From Pseudovirgaria hyperparasitica (Eukaryota; Ascomycota; Dothideomycetes; Acrospermales; Acrospermaceae): a DNA stretch of 64,000 nucleotides. The position numbers were made by a program, and so were the translations under genes. The notes below the pieces were generated by a model. The model saw only the letters and a program-made list of their open reading frames with translations. It ran no database searches and was not told where the DNA came from. Below, piece after piece: positions 46,172-56,843 of the stretch (positions are counted from its first letter, which is position 1; each line of letters begins with the position of its first letter). Location: assembly GCF_010093815.1 (NCBI RefSeq), contig NW_022985549.1, positions 310,001-374,000 of the forward strand, in the 5' to 3' direction.

Positions 46172-47000
46172 ATGTCACCATTATCAACTCTCGCTATTTC
46201 TCTCATCTTCTTACCTGCATATGCACTCGCCTATACCAAGAATGGTTTGAACAGCGACCAAGAGCCTCGACAACACGCTTTGACTCTCCAAAAGTCGTCA
46301 GACTTCACCTCTCAGGGCAAAGGTTGGGGTCAGTATTGCACCAGGAACTATGAGTGTGACTCTGGCTGCTGCGATTGGGAGAAAGTCACACCTGGCTACG
46401 GCAATGGGATGTGCGGTAACTCAAATGATTGCTGGTGGTCGAGCGAAACCCAGGATGTGCAGTCGCAATCCGCACCTGCGACTGGATACTGTCCCAACCA
46501 GTTGGATTACGGTCGGGAAGGCTCCGATCAGGAAGAGGGGGAATAACCTAGAAATCGACAGGTTCGGAGACGGTACAGTGTTTTTCAGCGCTGCGAAGGG
46601 CAGTGGCATTGCTCTTTGGGTTTCCGAAGATGGCCGGCTTAAATATGTCAACGAAGGGTTAACGTTCACTGAGTCGCGCAATGACGCTGCTACTTTCAAC
46701 GTCTCCACATCACAATACGGACGAAAACTTTCTTTCCGCGACAAAGTGTTGATCAAGCACCCCGATAACGACAATGGCTTACAGATGCGGGCTGATGAGG
46801 AGAACGCTGCCCTCATTACATTTACAAAATTCATTGCCCCAACCTGGAAAGAAGATACTGGTGCATTACGAGACAAAGCATTGATTGAGTTGTTGGAGTC
46901 GGTCTGCGGGACTAATTCGACGTGTGCGACCATATTGAGTCAACATCTCCAACCTGACAACGTTGCCGACTTCACTTCGTGCGAGGAGTTTGACTCTTGA
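46172..47000 (+). CDS. Secreted cysteine-rich protein, two-part, unknown family
   Basis: Exons 46172..46511 and 46552..47000 joined over a 40-nt intron (gtcggg..acctag), giving 262 residues; the phase fits (..LDY|EIDRFGDG..). The N-terminus MSPLSTLAISLIFLPAYALA is a signal peptide. Residues about 50-95 form a compact Cys module (YCTRNYECDSGCCDWEK..MCGNSNDC), like the short disulfide knots of EB or dickkopf-type modules. The second part (GDGTVFFSAAKGSGIALWVSEDG..) is beta-rich and ends with four more Cys (SVCGTNSTCATI, TSCEEF). If the 40-nt intron is not removed, the protein stops after 124 residues and keeps only the Cys module, so two forms are possible. No family recognised; effector or cell-wall roles are inference. 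Confidence 0.65.
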
Positions 47001-48742
47001 TTGACTTTGAGACGAGACGTCTCATTATGCTGTGAGTTGGGTGGTATCACCGTTGCACGTACGACGAAACGTCTGTAGTTTGTGGACCGATCACAAACCT
47101 GTGATAGATGGGCGGCGTATCCTAATGTGCCACGATATTGTCATTAGAGTAGCTGAGAGTAGAGTAACTAATCTTGTAGCTTGAAGTCCGAACTTTCGCC
47201 ATTGGCGGTACCTAATGGTATCAAATGGGGCAAAACAATAATACCGAATTGGACTTAGGCTAGAGCGGCTGTGATCCTTGGGTCTGAACAAAGCAAATTA
47301 TCCCTATTAGACTATATTAGATGAAACGTATATCTACTAAAATCTTATTGGAGTTTGTTGGAATGACAATCTGGTTGACTGTTGTGTATAAAGGGAGACT
47401 GAGAACATCCATTAGTGAATATACGTTCGTAGACAATCATGAAAAGGCAAATAACATAAGAGTAGATATAATCCATTAACTCGGAGGGGCATCTGAGGTC
47501 TTGATTTTTGTGCCCGATAATGTCCCAACTGGGCAATGGAGCCTGATTCGACCGATACAGCGGTTAAAACAGCCTCATACGGGAATTCCTCTTGGTCAAT
47601 ATTTCCCACTCAGGATGATTTAGTGAAAAATAAACTGTGGCACAACCTGACTAGGGACGTATATGCATGCGAGTTGTAATTATTAGCGGCGATTCTTTGT
47701 CTGGAAACCTGCGCCGTAATGCGCCAAGGGAGGGGGCAGACTCCATGGCAGAATGCCATTCGTCGACTGGTGCGCTTGCAGCGTCTTGAACCAACAGTTC
47801 CGACGTGGTGCCTCGATGGTCAAGCGCGCCAGAGGCCAAGGATTTATGAATTTTCCAGATTGGCACGCCAGGCTCAAGTTGAACCAGAGTCTGTCGCAAT
47901 ACGGGCGATATGGAGGCCGTAAATTGACATGTATATGGTTAGACTAGAGAGAACAATCCAGATGAGCATCTTTTGTGTAGGAGATATAGCTAGTAATTGG
48001 TCTGTACACAGCCGCTCGTGTATCCCTCCAGAGCCGCGAAAGCGGGGATTGGGCGGGGAAGGGGGCGACAAGGGCCGCGGAGAGGTCGATACTCGAGCTG
48101 TCAATCATACCGACAGGTGATGTACATTGGCAGTGGAAGTTGGGCGCTTAGAGACAGCGACCTTCAGCCAATTGAACGGCTGGACTCGTCGTTGGTGATT
48201 TGGTCAGGCCCTCGTGGTCACAGACTTTCACTTTGATCCTCACATCATTCCGCATGTATGATGTACATACATCGTATCGACCTCGCTGCAGGCGAAGCAC
48301 AACGTGCTGGGCGCTTTTCGAAGCGCCAGCCATTGTATGACGAGATGTAGCCTCCCGGCAGAGTTCCGACCATGAACAGGATATTGGGACGATAGACGTT
48401 TTTGTTCAGATGCTGGGACCTAAGCGTGCGATCATTGGCTGATCGATGCCTCTCCACAGGCCCTGTCACCTTGTCGCGACGAAGCTAATCCCGCTGCCAT
48501 TGCCCCCCCCCCCCCCCAAATGAGGCCTTCTTCGAAAAGGGTGCGGCACAGGGCGTAAAGGCGCTGCCCCTCCAAAAACCAGGAACGGGTGGACGAACAG
48601 GTCTCCAGCCTTTCTAGTCATTATTACGATCCTCCAGACCTCTCAGACGCGCTCAAATAGACCTTAAGCGTTTAGTTGAACAGCTTCACTCGCCTGACTC
48701 CGATCTTGTCTATTTACTGTCTTGTCTGGCGACCAATGCGCA
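47001..48742. other. Intergenic, 1.7 kb
   Basis: Overlapping small frames on both strands at 47650-48330 (one minus-strand ATG frame, 48148..48333, 61 residues) but no convincing gene. A 15-C homopolymer occurs at 48503-48517. Confidence 0.5.
48503..48517. repeat. Poly-C tract, 15 nt
   Basis: Uninterrupted run of 15 C, 225 bp upstream of the first paralogue's ATG. Its length may be affected by sequencing error. Confidence 0.85.
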
Positions 48743-49852
48743 ATGTCTGACGGTTACTACTTCCCGCTGTTCTGCACAGTCCTAATGACCCCAGAGGTAA
48801 GAGTCTTGTGCGACGTTGGTTGTGGCATGCAGACTTTTGTGCTGATAATGCGCATGTAGGACATCAATGAAGTGCTTAAAGCTGCCGCGCGCGAAGAACG
48901 GAGAGACAAGAGGCTGAAAAACTCTTGGGTCCTTGTCCTCCTTGAAAATCAACCTATCTTTCCCATGCCCACTACCATAATAAGCCGCTTCTACGAAGAT
49001 TTCATCGACTGGAATATCTTTGAACTGGGAGACTTCTGCCGAAGACAATTTGAGCGGACTGGTTTAATCTCCAGCGAAGATTTCGCAGTTATCGATAAGC
49101 GCTCTCTTGAGGATCAAACGGTTTTGTTCGTTCGATGGGAGATTTATACTCCCGAAGACGACGCGATACTGCGCATAGTGTGGGGAGATGCGACTCCTGA
49201 GGACGAGGCAAGACTGAAACGCATTGTGCGCACTCCAGAGGACGAGGCGCTCTTAAGGAAAGTTCAAGGCAAGGCTACGATGCATGATGAGGCTCTCTTG
49301 CAAAGGGCCAAAGAAGACGCACTCCGCGAGGATCGCCCAGCGCTGGAGACGATTCAGATTGCCCAGGACGAAGCAATAAGAGTGGATGAAGATCCCAGGT
49401 CAGATGCCAGTAGACCTGACCAGGTGTTCTTGCGAGCAGTCGCAGAGGAGCAGGCGAAAGAAACACCCGATGTTCAAGCAGGGGCCGAAATGAATCCGAA
49501 GCCCAAGAGAGTTGACCCAATAGATACAACCAAAGCACAAGCCGCCCCATATCTGAATGGACAGCCAAACACTGGCACAAAGCGGGTGGCTACGCCAGGT
49601 CTCCCTGGTCACACTATATCTGGTGTGAAGAGATGGAGTAAGGGCTTCGAGATGGCCGAGCTGAGCACCCTGATCACGGGCTCGCCTATCGAGAGGAAGG
49701 ACAATGACGTGGAGATTATGGAGGGCTGGAGAACGATGCGCGTCCCGATCGAATCGGCAATGCGAGATACCAGCCTAATCTTTCGTCGTTCCATAACTGA
49801 CCTGCTAAAAATACGAGCACTCTTCGACAGCAACGGTGTCCTTCGATATTGA
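48743..49852 (+). CDS. Paralogue A of an unrecognised tandem protein family
   Basis: Exons 48743..48796 and 48860..49852, 63-nt intron (gtaaga..catgtag), phase 0; 348 residues. Starts MSDGYYFPLFCTVLMTPE. It shares with the gene 0.7 kb downstream: the start F-P-L-F-C-T, the intron after about 20 codons, the element L-x-A-A-A, F-x-V-I-D-x-R-S followed by R-W-E-x-Y-T-x-x-D-D-A-I-L-R-x-V-W-G-D, and the C-terminal block GWRTMRVPI..RSITDLLK..LFD..GVLR. Specific to this copy: expansion of the TPEDEA segment (49148-49320) and a longer polar linker. No signal peptide or membrane segment; probably cytosolic or nuclear. The N-terminal half is reminiscent of small fungal domain-of-unknown-function proteins, but I cannot name one safely. 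Function unknown. Confidence 0.72.
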
Positions 49853-50553
49853 CAGCAGTTTAGCCGCCCTGCTACCGCCAATTGAGTGTATGGTCGTATC
49901 GGTGATCGAGCGTACAATAACTGGAAGGCTACATGTTTGAAATTAGCGACCATGGTTAGAGCGTTCGTACTTGTATTGTTTGTTGTTACCTGGCATGATT
50001 TGACCCGTTCATCGACTTTGGTGCGTTCAGCAGTGGCATTTCGCAAGTCCTAGGAAAGTTTATGAAGTACTGGAGTCAAAGTGACGCCTGATACTAACAC
50101 TGTCTGTGCTTTTGTATAGATCAAGGGTCTAGTCGCTATCAATAGCAGTAGCAGTGCTAGTGTCTCATAGTGCGTGACGCTTCGGTCATCTACGTCAAAT
50201 TTCTAGCATTGCAGTGTTGCCTTGAGATCTAGGATCTTGATATACTCATCTGGACCTGCCCCAATCGTCGCTTGCGCTTCAGTTTACTACGCTTGGTGTG
50301 TGTGGCTTATGAGTCGGAGGCCCACAAATGGAATCAATTCTAGAGGTTGATGCATATGCAGTCTAAGCACTCTCGTCACTCGCATGCAGTAAGGCTTGAA
50401 GGATGCTATTTTCGGCCACATGACCGAAGGCTGATCCACCTCTGATTGGTGTAAGATGAAGCTACGGTACTAATCATACCTCCGATACGGAACAGCCCAT
50501 CATCTTCTACGTTCTCCTCCTCTACCTCATGTCTAACTGAGAGGCTGTATGCG
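49853..50553. other. Intergenic between the two paralogues
   Basis: 700 bp; no gene. Probably holds the terminator of copy A and the promoter of copy B. Confidence 0.5.
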
Positions 50554-51393
50554 ATGTCAAATACCAGAGAACCTCCGTGCTTCCCGCTCTTCTGCACAAC
50601 TGGCAAGTCTTTCAGTGTGAGTGTCTTTGCGACCGCTCCTCAATCTAGCCTCTAAATCTACGACTAGCTCACGAAAGGATTGCTTCAAGCCGCTGCGAAG
50701 GACAAGGAAAATGGCCGCTCCGACCGTAAATGGGCATACATCACGTCACTCAGTCCACAGAAATCAGAAAGTCCACCACTGGAAAGCTTTAAGTCTGAAT
50801 TTTTCCAAGCTGAGATCCGACACCTAGGATTCTTCTGCAGAACGCGATTTGGACAGAATCCGGATCTTGGCCTTAGTGGTGAATTCTTTGGAGTGATTGA
50901 TGTACGGAGCGCGAAGGATCGGACTATGCTTCTGGCACGCTGGGAAGAGTACACTGCCGCTGACGACGCAATTCTTCGCTTTGTATGGGGCGACACAACT
51001 GCCCAAGATGAAGAGCTCTTCCTTCGTCATCTTAGCGACCCAAGCAATCGTCCCAAGTACAAGGAGATTACAGAGAAATGGATAACAACTGTTCCCGACC
51101 CCTTCCAGGCAGCCTCAGTAATGCAAACCCTGAAAGACGAAACTCAGCCTGTTCAGAGGGCAAGAAGGCTACGCAGTCGCGCCGATTCTGCGAATAGTGC
51201 GACGGTAGACAGGAGTGACAAGCTGCAGAGAATACTGGGTATTGGCGAAACAGAGGTTTGCCAAGGATGGAGAACAATGAGAGTCCCAATCGCTACAGTG
51301 ATGAAGGATATTGAGCTTGTGCTGGAAAGATCAATAACAGATCTGCTAAAGCACCGTAGGTTGTTTGACAAGTATGGTGTTTTGCGACGTTAA
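50554..51393 (+). CDS. Paralogue B of an unrecognised tandem protein family
   Basis: Exons 50554..50616 and 50668..51393, 51-nt intron (gtgagt..gactag), phase 0; 262 residues. Starts MSNTREPPCFPLFCT. Same orientation, same intron position and phase, same three conserved blocks as the upstream copy (GVIDVRSAKDRT, RWEEYTAADDAILRFVWGD, GWRTMRVPIATVMKDIEL..RSITDLLKHRRLFD), but it lacks the expanded TPEDEA repeats and has a shorter linker. Divergence is high outside the blocks, so the duplication is old or evolution is fast. No recognised domain, signal peptide or membrane segment. This copy may be closer to the ancestral form because it lacks the repeat insertion (inference). Confidence 0.72.
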
Positions 51394-51838
51394 GGTTCGG
51401 AAAAGGCTCTCAGTCCCATAACTATGACGATCAAGGATTGCCTAAAGTAATCATAGAGACCCAAAGCAATCCCGCGATAAGCAGCAATTTTGTTGTACGC
51501 AGATCTCTACATAGAAATCCACTTTGGCTTAGCACCTAGGAAAGGAAGAAATGAAACCAATTTATACTCCAGTCCGATCACTGCAGACTGGCACCTACGG
51601 AAAGCCCCACATTCCCGAAGACTACTAGCGTGGTTTTAACCAAAACAACAAAACAATGCAACGGGTCAACCTTGAACGCAACCTCCTAACCCTCGTTACG
51701 ACTTTCGACACTATCTCGAGCTTACGATCCACATTTGAGGTTACTCAGTGAAGTTATCGCGCAGCTTCAGTCGCTCCCTACACTCTCATTGTCCATTGTT
51801 TCGCAGCTTTTGCTGCGAGCGGCGGCCTTCTGTCCACC
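51394..51838. other. Intergenic; leader of the Dbf2-type kinase
   Basis: Upstream of the kinase start. No separate gene; a non-coding leader and promoter are assumed. Confidence 0.5.
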
Positions 51839-53974
51839 ATGGCTTCCATCCTCTCGAACGAGAAGTTCCCTACGAAGCTACCTGCTCCACCGCCGCCGCT
51901 TCACACTCGCTCCCACAATGATATATACCAACAGCCCAGCACACCTACAGGAGAGAGCTATTGGTCTCCTACGCAGACACCACAAGGAAGCCCAAGCAAG
52001 AACAGGCTACCGCCTGGAGCTTATGATCTGCCCAACGTCTTCGACAACGCATTGAGACTCGAGCCTACCACGGCATCCCCCACAAAACTGCCGCGCTCTA
52101 CCCACGGGAAAGGACTTCTAGGTGGAGAGGAGCAGTATGGTGAGAAGACGGTACTTGAGTACCAGAGTGATACTCAAGGCAGCCCAATGCGACGATCCAA
52201 TAAAGAGAACACACCTCCGGGACCGCGCCCTGGTGTGTCGAAAGAGACAAGCTATGTCAATCAGGCCGCTGCATCACGACAAGAGCCTTATAAGCCCAGA
52301 GATGTAGACACCAACGGGCGCCAGAAGTATGCAACGGGACAGGCAATATCCACTGATGATCTGGACAAGCTTCGGAAACCTTCTGTACAACGGCTGGCTA
52401 ATGTCACCCAGCTCTGTATGTCAGACATCACACAAAATGATATTGCAATACTGACATTTGATAGACTTCTTAGATCATTACTACGATCTGCTCAGCTACG
52501 TACACACTCGTCAGAACCGCCTGTCTCAGTTCAAGGCTCAGAATCCCGCTCCTCCCGAAACGCCAAAAGAGCAGTATGATGCTGCACTGAATCAATACTT
52601 GGGAAGAGAGCGAGCGAACCTTCGCAAGCGCCGTACAAGACTTAGACACGGGGATTTCCAGATCCTTACGCAAGTTGGACAAGGTGGCTATGGCCAAGTG
52701 TATCTGGCGCAGAAGAAGGATTCAAGAGAAGTCTGTGCACTAAAGGTCATGAGCAAGAAGCTTCTATTCAAATTGGATGAGATTCGTCACGTTCTCACCG
52801 AGAGAGACATCCTCACTAATGCGAAGAGCGAATGGCTAGTGAGGCTCTTGTATGCTTTTCAAGATGAGAAGAGCATTTATCTAGCTATGGTGAGTATCAT
52901 TCAGATCATAGAGCTCAAAGCACTTACGTTTGAATAGGAATACGTACCAGGTGGTGACTTTCGCACCCTACTCAACAATACTGGCGTACTTCACAATCGA
53001 CATGCTCGGTTCTACATTGCAGAGATGTTCGAATGTGTCGATGCGCTACACCAGCTTGGCTATATCCATCGCGATCTGAAGCCTGAGAACTTCCTGATCG
53101 ATAGCACCGGTCATGTCAAGCTAACGGATTTTGGTCTTGCGGCTGGTATGCTTGCACCTGCAAAGATCGAGTCATTGAGAGTAAAACTCGAAGCGGTTGG
53201 TAACGTCGCCGTTCCTTTCGGACGACCTATGGAGGACCGTACGGCTGCAGAGCGTAGAGATGGCTACCGATCTCTTCGGGAACGGGATGTCAACTACGCG
53301 AAAAGCATTGTGGGCAGTCCCGATTACATGGCTCCTGAAGTACTCAAAGGAGAAGAATATGACTTTACTGTCGATTACTGGAGTTTAGGGTGTATGTTAT
53401 TTGAGGCGTTAGCTGGCTACCCACCTTTTGCCGGAGCGACTGTCGACGAGACGTGGCAGAATCTCAAGCAGTGGAAGAAGGTCCTGCGTAAACCCGTGTA
53501 CGAGGATCCGAACTACTTCCTCTCCAAGAGAACATGGGATCTGATCACACGGCTGGTCGCATCTAAGACATCTCGCTTCCGTGGCATTAGTGAGATTCAT
53601 GGTCATGCTTACTTTGCTGAGGTTGATTGGTCCAAACTGAGGGAGCAGAAGGCACCTTTCGTTCCAGAGCTCGACTCGGAGACTGATGCTGGCTATTTCG
53701 ATGATTTCGGCAACGAGGCTGACATGGCCAAGTACAAGGAAGTGCACGAAAAGCAGAACGCACTCGAGAGTATGGCCGACCGTGATGAGAAGATGAAGAA
53801 GGGTTTGTTCGTAGGATTTACATTCAGGTATGACAGCGTGCATTTTGAACTCAAATTAGTTGCTAACGAACCCGACCTAGGCACCGCAAGCCAGCGACTG
53901 ATGATACCGGCAAGCCTACCAGTCCACGCAAACCGCTGCCGACTGTTGATGAGTCCTTCGGGACCATTTTCTAG
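51839..53974 (+). CDS. dbf2: NDR/LATS-family kinase, Dbf2/SidB type
   Basis: Four exons: 51839..52415, 52465..52889, 52938..53827, 53881..53974 (introns 49, 48, 53 nt), 661 residues. AGC Ser/Thr kinase of the septation-initiation / mitotic-exit network, working with Mob1 at the spindle pole body and septum. Seen in order: unstructured Ser/Pro-rich N-terminus, Mob1-binding helix (FLDHYYDLLSYVHTRQNRL), Gly loop GQGGYGQVYLA, catalytic Lys in CALKVMSKK, HRDLKPEN, DFG, an NDR-type activation-segment insert rich in Arg and Lys, then GSPDYMAPE. The C-terminal hydrophobic motif GFTFRHRK is rebuilt only when intron 3 is removed. All catalytic residues are present. The orthologous gene in the related NDR branch, Cot1/Orb6, is less likely because of the activation-loop sequence and C-terminus. 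Confidence 0.93.
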
Positions 53975-54894
53975 TCATGATCCACATGAGTTTGAGAACC
54001 TGGAGTTTTCAGTCTATCTCTACTAGCAGGCTCGATTCAAGATTATCCTATTGTATTACTAGTACATCATGTCCCAGCGTTTATTGCATTCTAGCTCATG
54101 ATTATTGTCGACCCGAGAAGTAATGCGATGCGGCACGCACTAGAGGAGTAATGGAGTCGGGATTTTTGATCCACCGTATCATGGTATATTGCATCCATGC
54201 AAAGCAATGATTTCGGTTGCAGTAGTTGCGCGTTCAATGTATGTTAGCAAAACAATGACATGAAGTATTATAGAAATCTACGCAATTTTCAGTTGTATCT
54301 ATCATACGATGTGCCTCAAGGAGCTGTTGGTCAAGGAGCTGTCTGTGGCCGTCGCTCTCTTACGACAATTATATTTCCAGGTGTCATGCAGATAGTCGCA
54401 CGAACAGTCGTAAGCTTTCTAGTCTTTGCACTCACTTCAATCAGCAAGATCCACAAAGGACTACGCGTCGATTCTTTATTTGGCTACTTCTAAGGATTCG
54501 CTCGAGGTATCCACAACAACAAGACAAGAATAGCCATACATGCTTCATTGCTTTAAGCCTTGCGCTTGGATGGATCATGTAATTAACTACCCAGATCCAC
54601 CTTCTCTACTCGCCAAGTCCAGAATCTTGCAGGCGCTGGGACATGCCGGTAGCTCAATCAAATATGCCGAGGTTTACATTATTAGGGCATATGATAGCGC
54701 GAATCAGCAATACGTCACGTCTAGGCCGCTGTGAGGCGGCTGGCACACGATGCGATCTAATGCTTTAGCGTAAGCGGAAATTGAGTCGACCATCGTGCAG
54801 CTGCTGGCGGGGTTGATATATAGTTCTGGTGGGTTGCAGAAGAGTTCGTCCCTGCATATATTACTTTATCCTTCTGTCTGTTCTTGTTCTCAGG
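53975..54894. other. Intergenic
   Basis: An ATG frame at 54260..54493 (77 codons) includes a hydrophobic segment (VARTVVSFLVFALTSI) but no other support. TATA-like gatatatag at about 54816-54824 precedes the P450 start. Confidence 0.45.
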
Positions 54895-56689
54895 ATGGCC
54901 CCGCAGAACCCTTCGAACGCAGTGGCTTGCTTGCTGCTGGGGATTGTGGAAGCTTTCCTATGGAATAACTTCTACGACCCTAACCTGCTCTTCTCGAGGA
55001 TTATCATTCGCGCGTCGATTTTCAATATCGTGGTCTGGCTGGGGTATTGTTCGTTTATATACCCCAACTTTGTCAGTCCGCTGAGGCATCTGCCGGGACC
55101 AAAGGTACATCCATGTTTCGCGAAATGAATGCGGTTATTGACATGTTCCAGAATGAAATTCCCATCATCGGATCTGGCTTCAAGGCCTTTAGGAAGCCAA
55201 TCGGTGGCTATCACCTCAAGATGATTCGTGAGGTTCCCACAGAGAACGGCCTCATTCACTATCATGGCTTCTTTGGCACCGACTCACTCTTCCTCGCTGG
55301 ACCACGCGCCATCGCTGATGTTTTCGTCCACAAGCCATATGACTTCGTAAAGCCAGAGCGAGTAATCAAGTTCTTATCGACTGTCTTAGGAGACGGTCTT
55401 TTGTTGGCCGAGGACGACGAGCACAAGTTTCAACGTAAGAAGATCATGCCCAGCTTCAGCTTCAGGCACATCAAAGACTTGTATCCGATTTTCTGGAAGA
55501 AAAGCAAAGGTCTAGTCGAGGCCATATCATCAGAGATCCACGAGAACCCGTCGACATGGAGCGGCGGAGACGATAAGGGAGGCCCGTGTGGAAAGGTCGA
55601 AATGAACCATCTTGCGACACTGGCTACTTTTGACATCATCGGCCTTGCCGGTCTGGGCCACGACTTCAACACCCTCAAGGATGAGAAACACGAGCTCGTC
55701 GACACTTACGAGCAACTGCTCGAGACGTCCACTGAGAAGGCTATCTACTTCGCCGCAAACATGATTCTTGGAAATAAGACAGTGCAGATGTTGCCATGGA
55801 AGGAGAACGAGAGGATGAAGCACAGCGCCACCACGCTGCGCAAGAATTGCGATCTCCTAGTCCAGCAAAAGAAAGCTGCCATGAAGACCGGGGAGGATTC
55901 CGACCACGTCGACATCCTCAGTATCTTACTCAAGTCAAACGACTTCTCAGACCACAATCTCAGCGACCAACTCCTCACATTCCTCGCTGCAGGGTACGTT
56001 TCCGTTCCCACTAGATTATGACATTTCCTTCAAATTCTAACCATACCAACAGCCACGAAACCACCTCCTCGGCCCTGACATGGACCACCTACAACCTCGC
56101 CACACACCCTGAAAAACAAGCAAAACTCCGCGCCGAGTTACGCGACGCTCTGCCCCAACGCGGCGGCGTCTGGAACGATGACCTTCCACTCACCCAAACC
56201 CTTGAGTCCCTCCCATACCTGAACGCCGTCTGCAACGAAGTCCTCCGCCTCTTCCCGACCGTCCCCATCACCATCCGTGAAAACGTCCGAGACACGACCA
56301 TCGCCGGGACCTTTGTGCCCAAGGGCACGAGGATTTTCATATCGCCCTGGGCAGTCAACCGATCGCCGCATTTCTGGGGTGCGGACGCCGAGAAGTTTGT
56401 TCCGGAGCGCTGGATCGATGCTGAGACTGGTAAAGTGACGAACGAAGGCGGTGCAGTGACGCATGATGGAAAAGGCGCGAATTATGTGAATCTGACTTTT
56501 TTGCATGGGCCGCGGAGTTGCATTGGGCAGGGTTTTGCGAAGAGTGAATTGAGGGCGCTGGTGGCGGCGGTTGTGCGGAGTTTTGAGTTTGAGCTTTGGA
56601 ATAAGGAGCAGGAGGTAGAGGTTGTCGGGGTCATCACGACCAAGCCCAAGGGTGGTATGTTGTTAAAGGTCAGGGAGACATTAGATTGA
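54895..56689 (+). CDS. Cytochrome P450 monooxygenase
   Basis: Three exons: 54895..55104, 55152..55993, 56053..56689; introns 47 nt (gtacat..ttccag) and 59 nt (gtacgt..caacag). 562 residues. N-terminal membrane segments, then the hinge LRHLPGPK. Removing intron 1 gives PGPK-NEIPIIGSGF, aligning without a gap to the usual Gly/Pro hinge and its following helix; leaving it shifts the frame. Motifs: I-helix AAGHETTSSAL (A/G-G-x-x-T with the acid-alcohol pair), K-helix NEVLRL (E-x-x-R), VPERW, and heme loop FLHGPRSCIGQGFAKSE with the Cys ligand. A full-length class II, ER-bound enzyme oxidising a hydrophobic substrate; the CYP family and substrate cannot be read here. It neighbours a phosphatase and two other oxidoreductive/CoA genes, without a backbone synthase. 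Confidence 0.93.
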
Positions 56690-56843
56690 GGGAATAAAAG
56701 GGAAGGATGGGCGAACGAATGAACGGCCAGATATCCTTCAAATTGCTGTAAATATACCTATGAGAAGAAATATGCCTGTATCATGGAGAATTCTATTTGA
56801 ACACCAATAGTGAGCCACGCGCAGTCCAGAAATGTATCACGTT
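56690..56843. other. Short convergent spacer
   Basis: A 154-bp AT-rich spacer between the convergent P450 and phosphatase genes, presumably holding both 3' ends. Confidence 0.5.

Noticed and set aside
48148-48333. 61-residue minus frame MAGASKSAQHVV..
   Set aside because: Real ATG but no motif and overlaps other open frames; below the level I can support.
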